Shown here piece after piece: positions 26,106 to 34,206 of a DNA stretch of 64,000 nucleotides; the stretch's first letter is position 1, and each line of letters starts with the position of its first letter. The position numbers were made by a program, and so were the translations under genes. This DNA comes from Rhodoligotrophos appendicifer (GTDB lineage: Bacteria; Pseudomonadota; Alphaproteobacteria; Rhizobiales; Im1), in assembly GCF_007474605.1 (NCBI RefSeq), contig NZ_VHKL01000006.1:124001-188000 (forward strand), in the 5' to 3' direction. Below the pieces are notes generated by a model. That model had not been told where the DNA came from and ran no database searches. It was given only the letters and a program-made list of their open reading frames with translations.

Positions 26106-27194
26106 TCAGCTCAAGCGCCACTCGGTGAGGCGCTCGGTCGCCTCTTCCAGGTTCTTAGCCCACCATTCCTCGTTCGCCATGATGAACTTGCCCTGCTGCT
26201 GTGGGCCGCCAGAAAGGATTTTCGCGCGTTCAGGCGAAATAAACTTGAAGGCGTCCGGAACCACGGGGCCGTAAGTGTACTCATTGGCGATCGCTGCCTG
26301 GGCTTCCGGGGTCATGGTATAGGCCAGGAACTTCATGGCATTGGCCTTGTTGGGCGCACCCTTCGGCACGACCATGGATGACCAGGTCATGATGCTCTGA
26401 TTATACTGGATGCCGACCGGAGATCCGTCCTTGATCGCCGCCATGGCGCGACCGTCGGGCATGATCGACAGCGAGGCCTGGCCATCGGAGATATATTGCT
26501 GGGCCTGGGCGTTGGTCTCATAGAAGGAGATGTGGTCCTTGATTTCGGTCCATTTCTCCAGCGCCTTGTCGATATCGAGCGGATAGAGCTTGTCCGGTGC
26601 AACGCCGGCGGCCAGGAGTGCGGCCTCGAAGGCCCCGGAATTCGGCTCGCTCTGGAACGCACGCTTGCCTGGGAAGCCCGCCACGTCGTTGAAGATCGCC
26701 GTATAATCCATCGGCACCTTGTCGCCCAGCGCCTTGGTATTATAAGCCATGAGCCTCGACCACAGCACCTGGGGCACCGAATATTCGGTGACGAAGCCCT
26801 CGCCTTTCATGATCTTGGACTTGTCGATCACACTGAAGTCGAGCGGCTCGAGCAGGCCTTTTTCGGCTCCGATATATTGGAAGTCCGGATTGGTCTCCAC
26901 GACGTCCCATTCGACGGAGCCGCTTTCGACCATTGACTGGAACTTGCCGTAGTTATTGTCTTGCGCGGTCACGACCTCGATGCCCGTCGCCTTCGTGAAG
27001 GGCTCGAACCAGGCCTTCTTGATGGCAGCTTCCCAGGAGCCGCCCCATGTCGCATAGATCACCTTGCCGGCGTTCTGTGCCTTTGCGCCGTGAACCGCGG
27101 GAAAGCCCAGGCTGAGCCCCAGACCTGCAACCGCACTTGTCGTCAGAAAGGTCCGGCGCGAAAGGCCGGTCGCAGGCTTCAACGTGTCGCTCAT
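26106..27194 (-). CDS. ABC transporter substrate-binding protein, polyamine/PotD type (TAT signal)
   Basis: Periplasmic binding protein of 362 residues. The ATG at 27194, after GGAGGGAGA, gives a twin-arginine signal (LSRRTFLTTSAVAGLG) with cleavage near GAKAQ. The mature protein opens KVIYATWGGSWE, typical of spermidine/putrescine-like binding proteins, and contains TAYN-like SRLMAYNTKAL and a C-terminal WW pair (NEEWWAKN). The ligand could be a polyamine, opine or related amine; PotD-type fold alone does not decide it. Confidence 0.9.
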   Translation of the reverse strand: MSDTLKPATGLSRRTFLTTSAVAGLGLSLGFPAVHGAKAQNAGKVIYATWGGSWEAAIKKAWFEPFTKATGIEVVTAQDNNYGKFQSMVESGSVEWDVVETNPDFQYIGAEKGLLEPLDFSVIDKSKIMKGEGFVTEYSVPQVLWSRLMAYNTKALGDKVPMDYTAIFNDVAGFPGKRAFQSEPNSGAFEAALLAAGVAPDKLYPLDIDKALEKWTEIKDHISFYETNAQAQQYISDGQASLSIMPDGRAMAAIKDGSPVGIQYNQSIMTWSSMVVPKGAPNKANAMKFLAYTMTPEAQAAIANEYTYGPVVPDAFKFISPERAKILSGGPQQQGKFIMANEEWWAKNLEEATERLTEWRLS

Positions 27195-27273
27195 GATGTC
27201 TCCCTCCAATTGTCGATCTAAGATCACTTCCCCTGTGAGACGCTCGGTCCCGCGCTTCTTCTTTTTATGGCCC

Positions 27274-28278
27274 TCAAGCAGCTTTCGCCGACGCCGGTGC
27301 AGCGAGCGCCGACTGGTCGAAGACCTGCTTGTAGAGCCGGATCCAGTTACCTCCCATGATGGCCTCGACATCGGCGGTGCTGAAGCCACGACGCTGAAGC
27401 GCGTCTGCGATGTTGCCGAAGCCGCGCATCGACTGCAGCCAGGCCGGCTCGGGCACTTTGCCGGGCCGGGCGGCATTGCCGGCACCGAAATTGGTCACCC
27501 GTGACCACCGGCCCATGCGCATCCATTCGAGCTCTGGCATGCCGATATTGCGGCCATGATCCGTCCCGATGGCAATGTGCTCGACGCTGATCACATCGGC
27601 GGCGAATGCCACGATCTCCGACCATTTCTCGGCCGTAGCCGTGTAGTCGCCGCAGATATTCGCATAAGTCGCAAGGCCGATGACCCCGCCCTTCGCCGCC
27701 AGTTCCGTCATCAGCGCATTCGACTTGTTGCGCACATGCGGGATGAGGGCGGACGGATTGGCATGGGTGACCGCTACCGGCTTCTCCGAGACGGCGATGA
27801 CGTCGCGGCTGGTGCGCTCGCCCACATGCGACAGGTCGATGAGGATCCCCACGCGGTTCATCTCGAGCACCAATTCGCGACCCGCCCGGCTGATCCCGCT
27901 GTCATTGGGCTCGTAGCAGCTGCCGCCATATTCGTTCTGATTGTTGTAGGTGAGCTGCATGACGCGTACGCCCATCTCGGCGAACATCTCTGCAAAGCGT
28001 AGGCGCCCGGCCAGCGCGTTCGTGTTCTGATAGCCCACGATCAATGCGCAGCGACCCGACGCGATGATGCTCTCCGCCTCCGCACCGGAACGCGCAATGG
28101 CCACGAGATCGGCATTGGCCTGAACGATGTCGCGGAACCGGCCCAGCGCATCCATCGACTCGAGCGTGTCTTCCCAGAAACCGAGGCACGTCGTGATGCA
28201 GCTCATGCCGCCATCGCGGAGCTCTTCGAAAACCTCACGGTCAAACCGGCTGCAATTCAAGCCGTCAACAAACAGCAT
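27274..28278 (-). CDS. M19 membrane-dipeptidase-like protein lacking part of the zinc site
   Basis: 334-residue homologue of renal-type dipeptidases. Two C-terminal-half metal/substrate His residues look retained (LIDLSHVGE and AVTHANPS), as do HVRNKSNAL and IGTDHG. The N-terminal HxD zinc pair is absent: DGLNCS replaces the canonical DGHNDL. The bridging Glu segment reads VGYQNTN instead of an EGG-type motif. It has no signal peptide, so despite the name it is cytoplasmic. It may hydrolyse a non-peptide amide or use a single metal. It sits between the FAD oxidase gene and the binding protein in the operon. Confidence 0.85.
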   Translation of the reverse strand: MLFVDGLNCSRFDREVFEELRDGGMSCITTCLGFWEDTLESMDALGRFRDIVQANADLVAIARSGAEAESIIASGRCALIVGYQNTNALAGRLRFAEMFAEMGVRVMQLTYNNQNEYGGSCYEPNDSGISRAGRELVLEMNRVGILIDLSHVGERTSRDVIAVSEKPVAVTHANPSALIPHVRNKSNALMTELAAKGGVIGLATYANICGDYTATAEKWSEIVAFAADVISVEHIAIGTDHGRNIGMPELEWMRMGRWSRVTNFGAGNAARPGKVPEPAWLQSMRGFGNIADALQRRGFSTADVEAIMGGNWIRLYKQVFDQSALAAPASAKAA

Positions 28279-28354
28279 CTCAGTCTCCCTGTGGTGAGGC
28301 CCAATGGTGTGGTCAGGCCGCCACTTAAATCAATCACGTAATTCTGACGTTTGT

Positions 28355-28369
28355 TTCAGTTTTCCTGAA
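28355..28369. promoter_or_regulatory. Inverted repeat TTCAG-N5-CTGAA in a 97-base operon gap
   Basis: TTCAG (28355-28359) and CTGAA (28365-28369) lie just after the FAD-oxidoreductase stop. The surrounding gap (28279-28375) is AT-rich for this genome, so an internal promoter or an mRNA processing hairpin is possible. Confidence 0.3.
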
Positions 28370-28375
28370 CTCGAT

Positions 28376-29665
28376 TTAGCGACCGAAGATGTCAAGTACG
28401 CGATTCCAGTGCATGGCGACATTGAGCAATGGCTCGCGGAACCGATGAAACGGGATGGGTCGGATCGGGCTGGGCGGGAGGGCCCCGCTGTCGTCCTCAC
28501 CGACCAGCTTATGCGCCATCCAGGCCCCTACCCGATGGCTCAGCGCCACGCCGCGGCCATTGAAGCCGAGCACCACATGCAGCCCGGGGGCCGGCTGATG
28601 ATAATGCGGAAGATGGTCAGCGGTGATGCATACGAGCCCAGTCCAGCGATGGGTGATCTTCTGCCCATCGAGCTGTGGGAAAATGCCGTTCAAGACACGC
28701 TCGAGCACGGAATAGTCCTCGCGCCCGCCGCCGATCCCCATGGCCGAGCTGAAAGATGCCCGTCCGCCCAGGATCACCCGGTTGTCTTGCGTCTTCCGGA
28801 AATAGAGAACCAGTCTCCGGCTGTCATAGACCGTGTTGCGTCCTGGGAGGATCGTCTCTGCCAGGTTACCGCTGAGCGGCGCTGTTGCGACCTGGAAGCT
28901 GTTGACCGGCAGCAGCGATGCGGCAAGCCCGGGGATCAGCCCGTCGGTATAGCCATTGGTGGCAACCACCACCTCGCGCGCAGCCACGCTGCCACCGGCC
29001 GCCGCGAGCATCCAGCCCCCGTTCTGCGGGCTCAGCGCCGACACACGGGTTCTGGTGAAGATGCGCACGCCGGCCGACATGCAGGCCCGCGCCATTTCCC
29101 GTGCGAGATCCAGGGGATGAACGCTGCCGCCGCGCGGGTCGACGAGGCCGCCGAGATAGCGCTCAGTGCCGGTCCGACGCGCCACCGCTGACGGAGTTTG
29201 GAGCCGCTCCACGGCGATCCCTGCCTTCTCCATGCTGTCCCCGGCGGCGTTCATCACCGTCAAGGCGCGGGCGTTATGGGCAAGCCGGATCAGCCCAGGC
29301 CGTTCGAACCCGCAATTCAGCTTGAGCCGGTCAACCAGGGCGGCGAGGAAATCCGGCGCCTCCTGGCCAAGCCGGTAGAATTTGGCTCCCTCCGGACCAA
29401 ATCGCGCCGTCAGCGCGGCTTCGTCATGCTTCAGACCGGGATTGACCTGCCCGCCATTGCGACCACTGGCTCCGAAGCCGATCTCCTCGGCCTCGAGCAC
29501 AACCACGTCTCGGCCGCCTTCCGCCAGGTGCAGCGCCGTGGAGAGACCGGTAAAGCCCCCGCCCACCACCGCCACATCTGCCTTCACTGTCCCGGATAAC
29601 GGTTCGCCGGCAAACGGAGCTGTCCGGCTCGACGCCATCCAGAGACTGTCGACCCCTTCGCTCAT
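28376..29665 (-). CDS. FAD-dependent oxidoreductase, DAO / PuuB type
   Basis: 429-residue flavoenzyme with the Rossmann motif VAVVGGGFTGLSTALHLAEGG near residue 32, an E-containing strand end (VVLEAEEIG), ASGRNGGQVNPG near residue 65 and a C-terminal FAD-contact segment GFNGRGVALSHRVGAW. The family includes D-amino acid dehydrogenases and gamma-glutamylputrescine oxidase (PuuB). It would oxidise an amine to an imine/aldehyde, and the ALDH at the end of the operon could take the aldehyde. ATG at 29665 preceded by GGGGG; longer frame rejected. Confidence 0.9.
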   Translation of the reverse strand: MSEGVDSLWMASSRTAPFAGEPLSGTVKADVAVVGGGFTGLSTALHLAEGGRDVVVLEAEEIGFGASGRNGGQVNPGLKHDEAALTARFGPEGAKFYRLGQEAPDFLAALVDRLKLNCGFERPGLIRLAHNARALTVMNAAGDSMEKAGIAVERLQTPSAVARRTGTERYLGGLVDPRGGSVHPLDLAREMARACMSAGVRIFTRTRVSALSPQNGGWMLAAAGGSVAAREVVVATNGYTDGLIPGLAASLLPVNSFQVATAPLSGNLAETILPGRNTVYDSRRLVLYFRKTQDNRVILGGRASFSSAMGIGGGREDYSVLERVLNGIFPQLDGQKITHRWTGLVCITADHLPHYHQPAPGLHVVLGFNGRGVALSHRVGAWMAHKLVGEDDSGALPPSPIRPIPFHRFREPLLNVAMHWNRVLDIFGR

Positions 29666-29676
29666 GCAGCCCCCAT

Positions 29677-29722
29677 AGGCCGGGACCAGGCGTCGCGGCC
29701 GAGACGGAGCCGTCCCTGGCCT
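29677..29722. terminator. Hairpin in the gap between M24 and FAD oxidoreductase genes
   Basis: AGGCC-GGGAC (29677-29686) pairs with GTCCC-T-GGCCT (29712-29722) with one bulged T. It lies in the 104-base gap before the FAD oxidase gene and may cause partial termination or mRNA processing. Confidence 0.3.
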
Positions 29723-29769
29723 GTCTCTTTGTCCATCGTCGCCTGCAGCCGGAGCGGACTCATCGCCTT

Positions 29770-30951
29770 CTACCAGAAGCGCTTCGTGGCGTCGGTGAGC
29801 ATTTCGATGCCGGTCTCGGTCACCAGGACCGTCTCTTCGAAGTCGCCGAGATAACCATCCTGTGTGACTGTCCGCTCGAAGCACAGGACCATGCCAGGAG
29901 TGATCGGCGTCGGCTCGCCGATGGAGAGCCAGGGCGAATCCCAGCCTAAGCCGATCCCGTGGCCCAGCGCCGGAAACACGCCCTCCAGCTTGAATCCAAG
30001 CTCTTCCTGCTTGCCGAGCCCCGCCTTTGCCAGATCGCCGGCAGTCGCCCCCGGACGGATCGCGCCGATGCCGGCCTCGATGCAGGAAATTGCGGCTTCG
30101 AACAGGGCGACCTGCCGGTTGCTGGCAGGCCCGACCGCCTTGGATCGCGACAGGTCGAACACATAGCCTCCGACGATGCCGGAGATGCCGAGCCGGATCC
30201 AGTCGCCGGAGTCGAGCCGCTCGGTTGCCCCCCAGGTGGGAAAGGCATGGCGCACAGCCTTCGGATTTTCCCCGCCGCGTCCGGATGCCATGAATGAATT
30301 GTAGAGAATGCCGCCCGCCGGGACCAGCGACTGCATGCCCGCGGCGACGATCTCCGCATGGCTGGCCCCGGGTTCCGCTGCCGCCATCATGGTTTCGATC
30401 ATTCGCGAGCCGATCTGCGAGGAATATCGCAGCATCTCGATCTCCGCGGCGGATTTCACCGATCGCAGTCGGGTGAGGATGTCGTCGGCGGGCAGCAGCA
30501 CCATCTCAGGCAGTGCCGTGACGATCTTCCGATGGAAACTCACCGGAAGCGTATCCTCTCCGACGATACCGATGCGGCCACGCTCCAGCCCGGCATCCTT
30601 GAGCGCCTGGATCGCCGCCTCGATGACGAAGTCCGTATAGATGATCTCGCCATCGTCGAGATGCACCGATCCGTTGTTCGGGATATCGATGACGAGGCGT
30701 GGCCGGCCTCCGGTTGGAAGCACCAGGAACGAATGGGCACGTCCGGACCAGGCACCCGCATGGTCGGGCGTATACGGAAATGACGTGTAGAAATTCGTGA
30801 GATACATGACGTCGGCAAAGCGATCCACGGTCCCGCCGCCGCGGGAGCACACCAGCAGCGCATCGAAGCCCCCAGCCTTCGCACCGGCCACCGCGCGGGC
30901 TCGTCGCTGGGCAAATTCCTCGGCCGGTATGCTGGGCCTTGTCACGACCAT
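29770..30951 (-). CDS. M24 (creatinase/aminopeptidase P-like) family protein with altered metal site
   Basis: 393-residue pita-bread-fold protein with an N-terminal creatinase domain and a C-terminal catalytic domain from about residue 170. Of the five canonical ligands, the first Asp is replaced by Gly255 (WIRLGISGIVGG); Asp266 (YVFDLSR), His331 (LGHGIGLGW), Glu359 (CFER) and Glu372 (FEETVLVTE) remain. Creatinase and some hydrolase relatives also lack full metal sites, so it may cleave a C-N bond without metal. It is first in the ten-gene operon, starting at ATG 30951 after GGAGAGG. A TTG three bases earlier is unlikely. Confidence 0.86.
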   Translation of the reverse strand: MVVTRPSIPAEEFAQRRARAVAGAKAGGFDALLVCSRGGGTVDRFADVMYLTNFYTSFPYTPDHAGAWSGRAHSFLVLPTGGRPRLVIDIPNNGSVHLDDGEIIYTDFVIEAAIQALKDAGLERGRIGIVGEDTLPVSFHRKIVTALPEMVLLPADDILTRLRSVKSAAEIEMLRYSSQIGSRMIETMMAAAEPGASHAEIVAAGMQSLVPAGGILYNSFMASGRGGENPKAVRHAFPTWGATERLDSGDWIRLGISGIVGGYVFDLSRSKAVGPASNRQVALFEAAISCIEAGIGAIRPGATAGDLAKAGLGKQEELGFKLEGVFPALGHGIGLGWDSPWLSIGEPTPITPGMVLCFERTVTQDGYLGDFEETVLVTETGIEMLTDATKRFW

Positions 30952-30983
30952 CAAGCCTCTCCTCTATGCCGAACTAGACCCTC

Positions 30984-31105
30984 TTGGTTCATACCATTCA
31001 AACCAATGTACGGGATCAGTGACTTTGTATTTGCCAATCGAAGCACGAGGCAACGGTTGAGTAAAGCAAGAATCTTAGGCAATACTGATGAGAATTGGTC
31101 CAATT
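30984..31105. promoter_or_regulatory. Divergent control region with GntR-type operator candidates
   Basis: The 166-base gap between the M24 operon and the gntR gene holds two TTGGT-type inverted repeats. TGGT-TCAT-ACCA is at 30985-30996, with a further ACCAA half-site at 31002-31006. The perfect palindrome AATTGG-T-CCAATT is at 31093-31105. Half-site AATTGG recurs at 31111-31116, just before the gntR ATG. PdhR, another FadR-subfamily regulator, binds ATTGGTNNNACCAAT, so this half-site is typical. Position over both promoters suggests autoregulation and operon control. Confidence 0.6.
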
Positions 31106-31117
31106 GGGTGAATTGGT

Positions 31118-31846
31118 ATGGCGACATCGGGGGAAAGCGTCGAATTGCGCGTCGTAAGACACGGCCTGCTCATGCCTGTGCGCATGCGCGCTGAGCTGAT
31201 GCAACAGCTGCGGTCGCTCTTGACCGACGGAGCCTTGAAGCCGGGGGATCGCCTTCCCAATGAGCGTCAGCTCTCCGAGGAGAGCGGCCTTTCGCGCACA
31301 ACGATCCGCGGCGTGCTGGCGGAGCTTGAGCGTGAGGGGTGGCTGTCCCGCCATGTAGGCCGCGGCACCTATGTCGCAGACGGGAATGGACCGGCAGCGA
31401 CGATTTCGTCAGACCCCGTCACTCCGGGTGAACTGATGGAATTTCGGGCAACCATCGAGCCTTCGATGATCGACCTGATCGTCATCAACGCCACCGATAC
31501 GCAATTGCGCGAGATCGTGGAGATCGCCCAGCGCGGGGCTGGAGTGACGACGTGGCAGCAAGCGGAGGCCGCCGACCGCCTCTTTCACGAGAAGCTCTAT
31601 CTTGCAACCGCCAATCGCGTCTTTCAGAACCTCGGCCGGACCGTGTCGACCATCCGCGGCAACGGCCCGTGGACGAAACTCAAGGAGAACGGATTTTCGA
31701 CTCAGCGCTGGAGCATCTACCAACAGGAGCACGAGGCGATCGCGCAAGCCTTGCTGCAGCGCGACGCCCGTTTGGCCCGGGACATCTTGGGCGATCACCT
31801 GCGCGGAGTTCGGCAGACTGCCAAGTCCATGATGGGCGATCTCTAG
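31118..31846 (+). CDS. GntR family (FadR/FCD-type) regulator, probable local regulator of the amine operon
   Basis: 242-residue regulator. The winged HTH spans about residues 20-88 (LMQQLRSLLTDGALKPGDRLP, NERQLSEESGLSRTTIRGVLAELE, GRGTYVADG); the helical FCD-type effector domain follows. The effector domain shows LMEFRATIEPSM and FHEKLYLATAN, near the metal-ligand motif common in FCD domains. It is divergent from the ten-gene operon and has operator-like repeats in the shared region, including over its own start. Effector unknown, presumably the imported compound or a catabolite. Confidence 0.9.
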   Translation: MATSGESVELRVVRHGLLMPVRMRAELMQQLRSLLTDGALKPGDRLPNERQLSEESGLSRTTIRGVLAELEREGWLSRHVGRGTYVADGNGPAATISSDPVTPGELMEFRATIEPSMIDLIVINATDTQLREIVEIAQRGAGVTTWQQAEAADRLFHEKLYLATANRVFQNLGRTVSTIRGNGPWTKLKENGFSTQRWSIYQQEHEAIAQALLQRDARLARDILGDHLRGVRQTAKSMMGDL

Positions 31847-31859
31847 CCTGTCTCGAGCG

Positions 31860-32468
31860 TCAGCTGACTGGCAAGCCCAGATGCGCTCGAAAGCGGTTCT
31901 TGAGGAACACCGCATCGCGCGCCGGCAGCGAGCGCGGCGGGTTCTCGGCCTTGATCTTCAAGACATAGAGCGCTGGCCCATTGGCCGGTCGCTTCAGCCT
32001 CTGGCCCAGGCTCGTCACGGCGTCGAGATCGCGCAGCACCCCGGTCTGAGTGAACCCGCAGACTTCCGCCATGGCCGCCAGATCGAGTCCGGCGCCCGTA
32101 TGACTGATCTGCATTCCGGTCTCGCCGTAATGGCCATTGTCGAGCACGGCGATGGTCAGGTTCGAAGGCTTGGCGACAGCGATGGTGGCAAGACCGCCGA
32201 GCCCCATCAATTGTTCGCCATCCCCGGTGATCACCAGCACCGACCGCTCGGGCTGCGCCTGAGCAAGCCCGAGACCCATGAGCGCGGCGCTGCCCATGGC
32301 GCCCCACAGATAGTAATTGGCCTCATGATCGCCTGCCGCATGCACGTCGTAGGTGGGCGAGCCGAGGCCGCTGACAACCAGCATCTCGCCGCGATCGGCC
32401 AGCAGTGCTGCGACGACTGCCCGCCGGTCCATCACCTGTCCTGGCGCCTGGAGAACGGGCCCTACCAT
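31860..32468 (-). CDS. TPP-dependent 2-oxoacid decarboxylase, C-terminal (TPP-binding) subunit
   Basis: 202-residue protein equal to the TPP-binding half of a decarboxylase. The ThDP motif runs from ITGDGEQLMGLGGLATIA to LDNGHYGETG near residues 80-115, the GDG...N(N/G) pattern. It resembles the beta subunit of sulfopyruvate/phosphonopyruvate decarboxylase. Its start overlaps the partner gene by 7 bases. Together they would decarboxylate a 2-oxo acid to an aldehyde. Sulfopyruvate is the best-known substrate for split enzymes, but the pair alone does not prove it. Confidence 0.85.
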   Translation of the reverse strand: MVGPVLQAPGQVMDRRAVVAALLADRGEMLVVSGLGSPTYDVHAAGDHEANYYLWGAMGSAALMGLGLAQAQPERSVLVITGDGEQLMGLGGLATIAVAKPSNLTIAVLDNGHYGETGMQISHTGAGLDLAAMAEVCGFTQTGVLRDLDAVTSLGQRLKRPANGPALYVLKIKAENPPRSLPARDAVFLKNRFRAHLGLPVS

Positions 32469-33031
32469 TTCTTGCCTCCCAACATCCGTTGCGAGAGCAG
32501 GACGGCCACCTGCTGATCTGCCTCGAGCGCGAAGGTCGCCGCCGATTCCACCATCTCGATCAGCATCTCCGGATCATCGGCCCGCATCACCTTGACGCCC
32601 ATAGCAGTCAGCGTCGCCTCGGTGGCGCGCGACATCGGCACTTGCCACGGATTGAATTCGCCCCATTCGCCGCGCATCGTCACCAGCATCAGCAGGGGAA
32701 ACCGTCCGATGGCCGAAAGCGAGGCCGTATTGATGCAGTTGCCAACGCCGCTCGACTGCATCAGCACGACGCTGCGCTTGCCTCCGAGCCAGGCACCGGC
32801 ACTGATCGCGAGCCCCTCCTCTTCCGTGGTGAGCACGGTGGCGGTGATCTCCGGATCATCCACCAGCAGCGTGATCAGCTCCGCATGTCCCGCATCCGGA
32901 ACATAGGAGGCCTGCGACACTCCGGAGCGCTTCAGAACCTCGTAGAGCCGGCGCGGCCAGCCACGGCCGGTTCCAGCATCCAGCCCCGGCTGCGCCCCGC
33001 CGCTCACAAGCCGGACATTACTTTCGCTCAT
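32462..33031 (-). CDS. TPP-dependent 2-oxoacid decarboxylase, N-terminal (PYR) subunit
   Basis: 189-residue PYR-domain protein. It carries the cofactor-activating Glu in VLTTEEEGLAISAGAWLGG near residue 70 and the segment LMQSSGVGNCINTASLSA, both typical of sulfopyruvate decarboxylase alpha-type subunits. A basic N-terminal stretch (GWPRRLYEVLKRSGV) begins the domain. It is coupled to the TPP-binding subunit. The MDR oxidoreductase gene lies 75 bases upstream on the same strand and might reduce the aldehyde produced; that is inference. Confidence 0.85.
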   Translation of the reverse strand: MSESNVRLVSGGAQPGLDAGTGRGWPRRLYEVLKRSGVSQASYVPDAGHAELITLLVDDPEITATVLTTEEEGLAISAGAWLGGKRSVVLMQSSGVGNCINTASLSAIGRFPLLMLVTMRGEWGEFNPWQVPMSRATEATLTAMGVKVMRADDPEMLIEMVESAATFALEADQQVAVLLSQRMLGGKKW

Positions 33032-33106
33032 TTCCAGAAAACCTCCTCGTGACCAGCCCGCTCCGGGACCGAAATGGCGTCACCAGACCGATGTCACCCT
33101 ATCACC

Positions 33107-34123
33107 TTAGACGAGCTTGACGAGCAGCTTCCCGAAATTCTTGCCCTTCAGCATGCCCATGAAGGCCTCGGGCGCAGCGGCAAGGCCCTCCACCACATCC
33201 TCTTTGTAACGGATCGATCCGTCCTGGACCGCGGGTACGACCTCCCTGAGGAAGGCCGGATAATAGGCGATCAGGTCGTAATTGATGAAGCCGCGCAGGG
33301 TGAGGCTCTTCCTGAGGATGGTCTGCATCAACTCCGGCACTGTGGCCGAACCGCTTGGCGTCTCACCGGAATAGAGCGAGACGACGCCGCAGACCGGGAC
33401 GCGGGCAAACTGGTTGAGCAGGGGGAAGACGGCATTCCACACCCTTCCCCCCACATTCTCGAAATAGATGTCGATCCCCTTTGGGCAGGCTTCGGCCAGG
33501 TTCGCTTCGAGGTCAGCATCATGATGGTCGATGCTCCTGTCGAAGCCGAACAGCTCGGTCAACGCCTTGCACTTTTCCGGTCCGCCGGCGATGCCGATGG
33601 TTGTCAGCTCCAGACGGCGCGCCAGCTGTCCCACCAAAGACCCGACGGGGCCGGAGGCTGCGGCGACCACCAGCGTCTCTCCCGCCTTCGGCTTGCCGAT
33701 CTCCATGAGCCCGCAATAGGCGGTGAAGCCGGGCATGCCCAGGACGCCGAGATACGTGCTTGCCGGTGCCGCCTCGACGTCGATTTTGCGCGCCGCCGTC
33801 CCCTTTACGGCTGCATGGCTGCGCCATCCCGTCCGCGCCGCCACCCAGTCGCCGACCTGAAAATCGGGATGCTGAGAAGCGAGGACCGTGCCGACGGTTT
33901 CTCCTGCCATCACGGTACCGAGTTCGACGGGGGGCGCATAGGATTTGGCGGCACTCATGCGACCGCGCATATAGGGATCGAGCGACAGATAGGCGGCTTC
34001 CACCAGGATCTGCCCCGGACCCGGCACCGGCATGTCCATGTCTTCGAGGCGGAAGTTTTCCGGCGTCGGCGGCCCCTCCGGCCTCGATACCAGCAGGATC
34101 TGCTGAGCTTTGCCGCTGGTCAT
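33107..34123 (-). CDS. MDR family NADP-dependent oxidoreductase
   Basis: Zinc-independent medium-chain dehydrogenase/reductase of 338 residues. N-terminal GroES-like domain with SLDPYMRGRM near residue 45, then a Rossmann domain with AAASGPVGSLVGQLARR near residue 152; IDIYFENVGGRVW and the C-terminal KNFGKLLVKL are typical of the prostaglandin/leukotriene B4 dehydrogenase-like (CurA/YncB) enoyl reductases. These reduce alpha,beta-unsaturated carbonyls with NADPH. ATG at 34123 follows GGGAGAG. Confidence 0.9.
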   Translation of the reverse strand: MTSGKAQQILLVSRPEGPPTPENFRLEDMDMPVPGPGQILVEAAYLSLDPYMRGRMSAAKSYAPPVELGTVMAGETVGTVLASQHPDFQVGDWVAARTGWRSHAAVKGTAARKIDVEAAPASTYLGVLGMPGFTAYCGLMEIGKPKAGETLVVAAASGPVGSLVGQLARRLELTTIGIAGGPEKCKALTELFGFDRSIDHHDADLEANLAEACPKGIDIYFENVGGRVWNAVFPLLNQFARVPVCGVVSLYSGETPSGSATVPELMQTILRKSLTLRGFINYDLIAYYPAFLREVVPAVQDGSIRYKEDVVEGLAAAPEAFMGMLKGKNFGKLLVKLV

Positions 34124-34145
34124 GCCTGTCTCTCCCGGTCTGTAA

Positions 34146-34155
34146 TGTCCGGACA
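34146..34155. promoter_or_regulatory. Palindrome TGTCCGGACA upstream of the MDR gene
   Basis: Perfect 10-base palindrome, 22 bases before the MDR ATG and in the 83-base gap after the PHP gene stop. TGTCCGGACA-type sites are typical regulator-binding sequences (for example of FadR/GntR or Xre proteins). No regulator gene is adjacent, so the binding protein is unknown. Confidence 0.35.
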
Positions 34156-34206
34156 CAGTCCTAGAATGCTCCTTCTCCGCAAGCAACCATCCGCAAGCGA
34201 CGTGGA

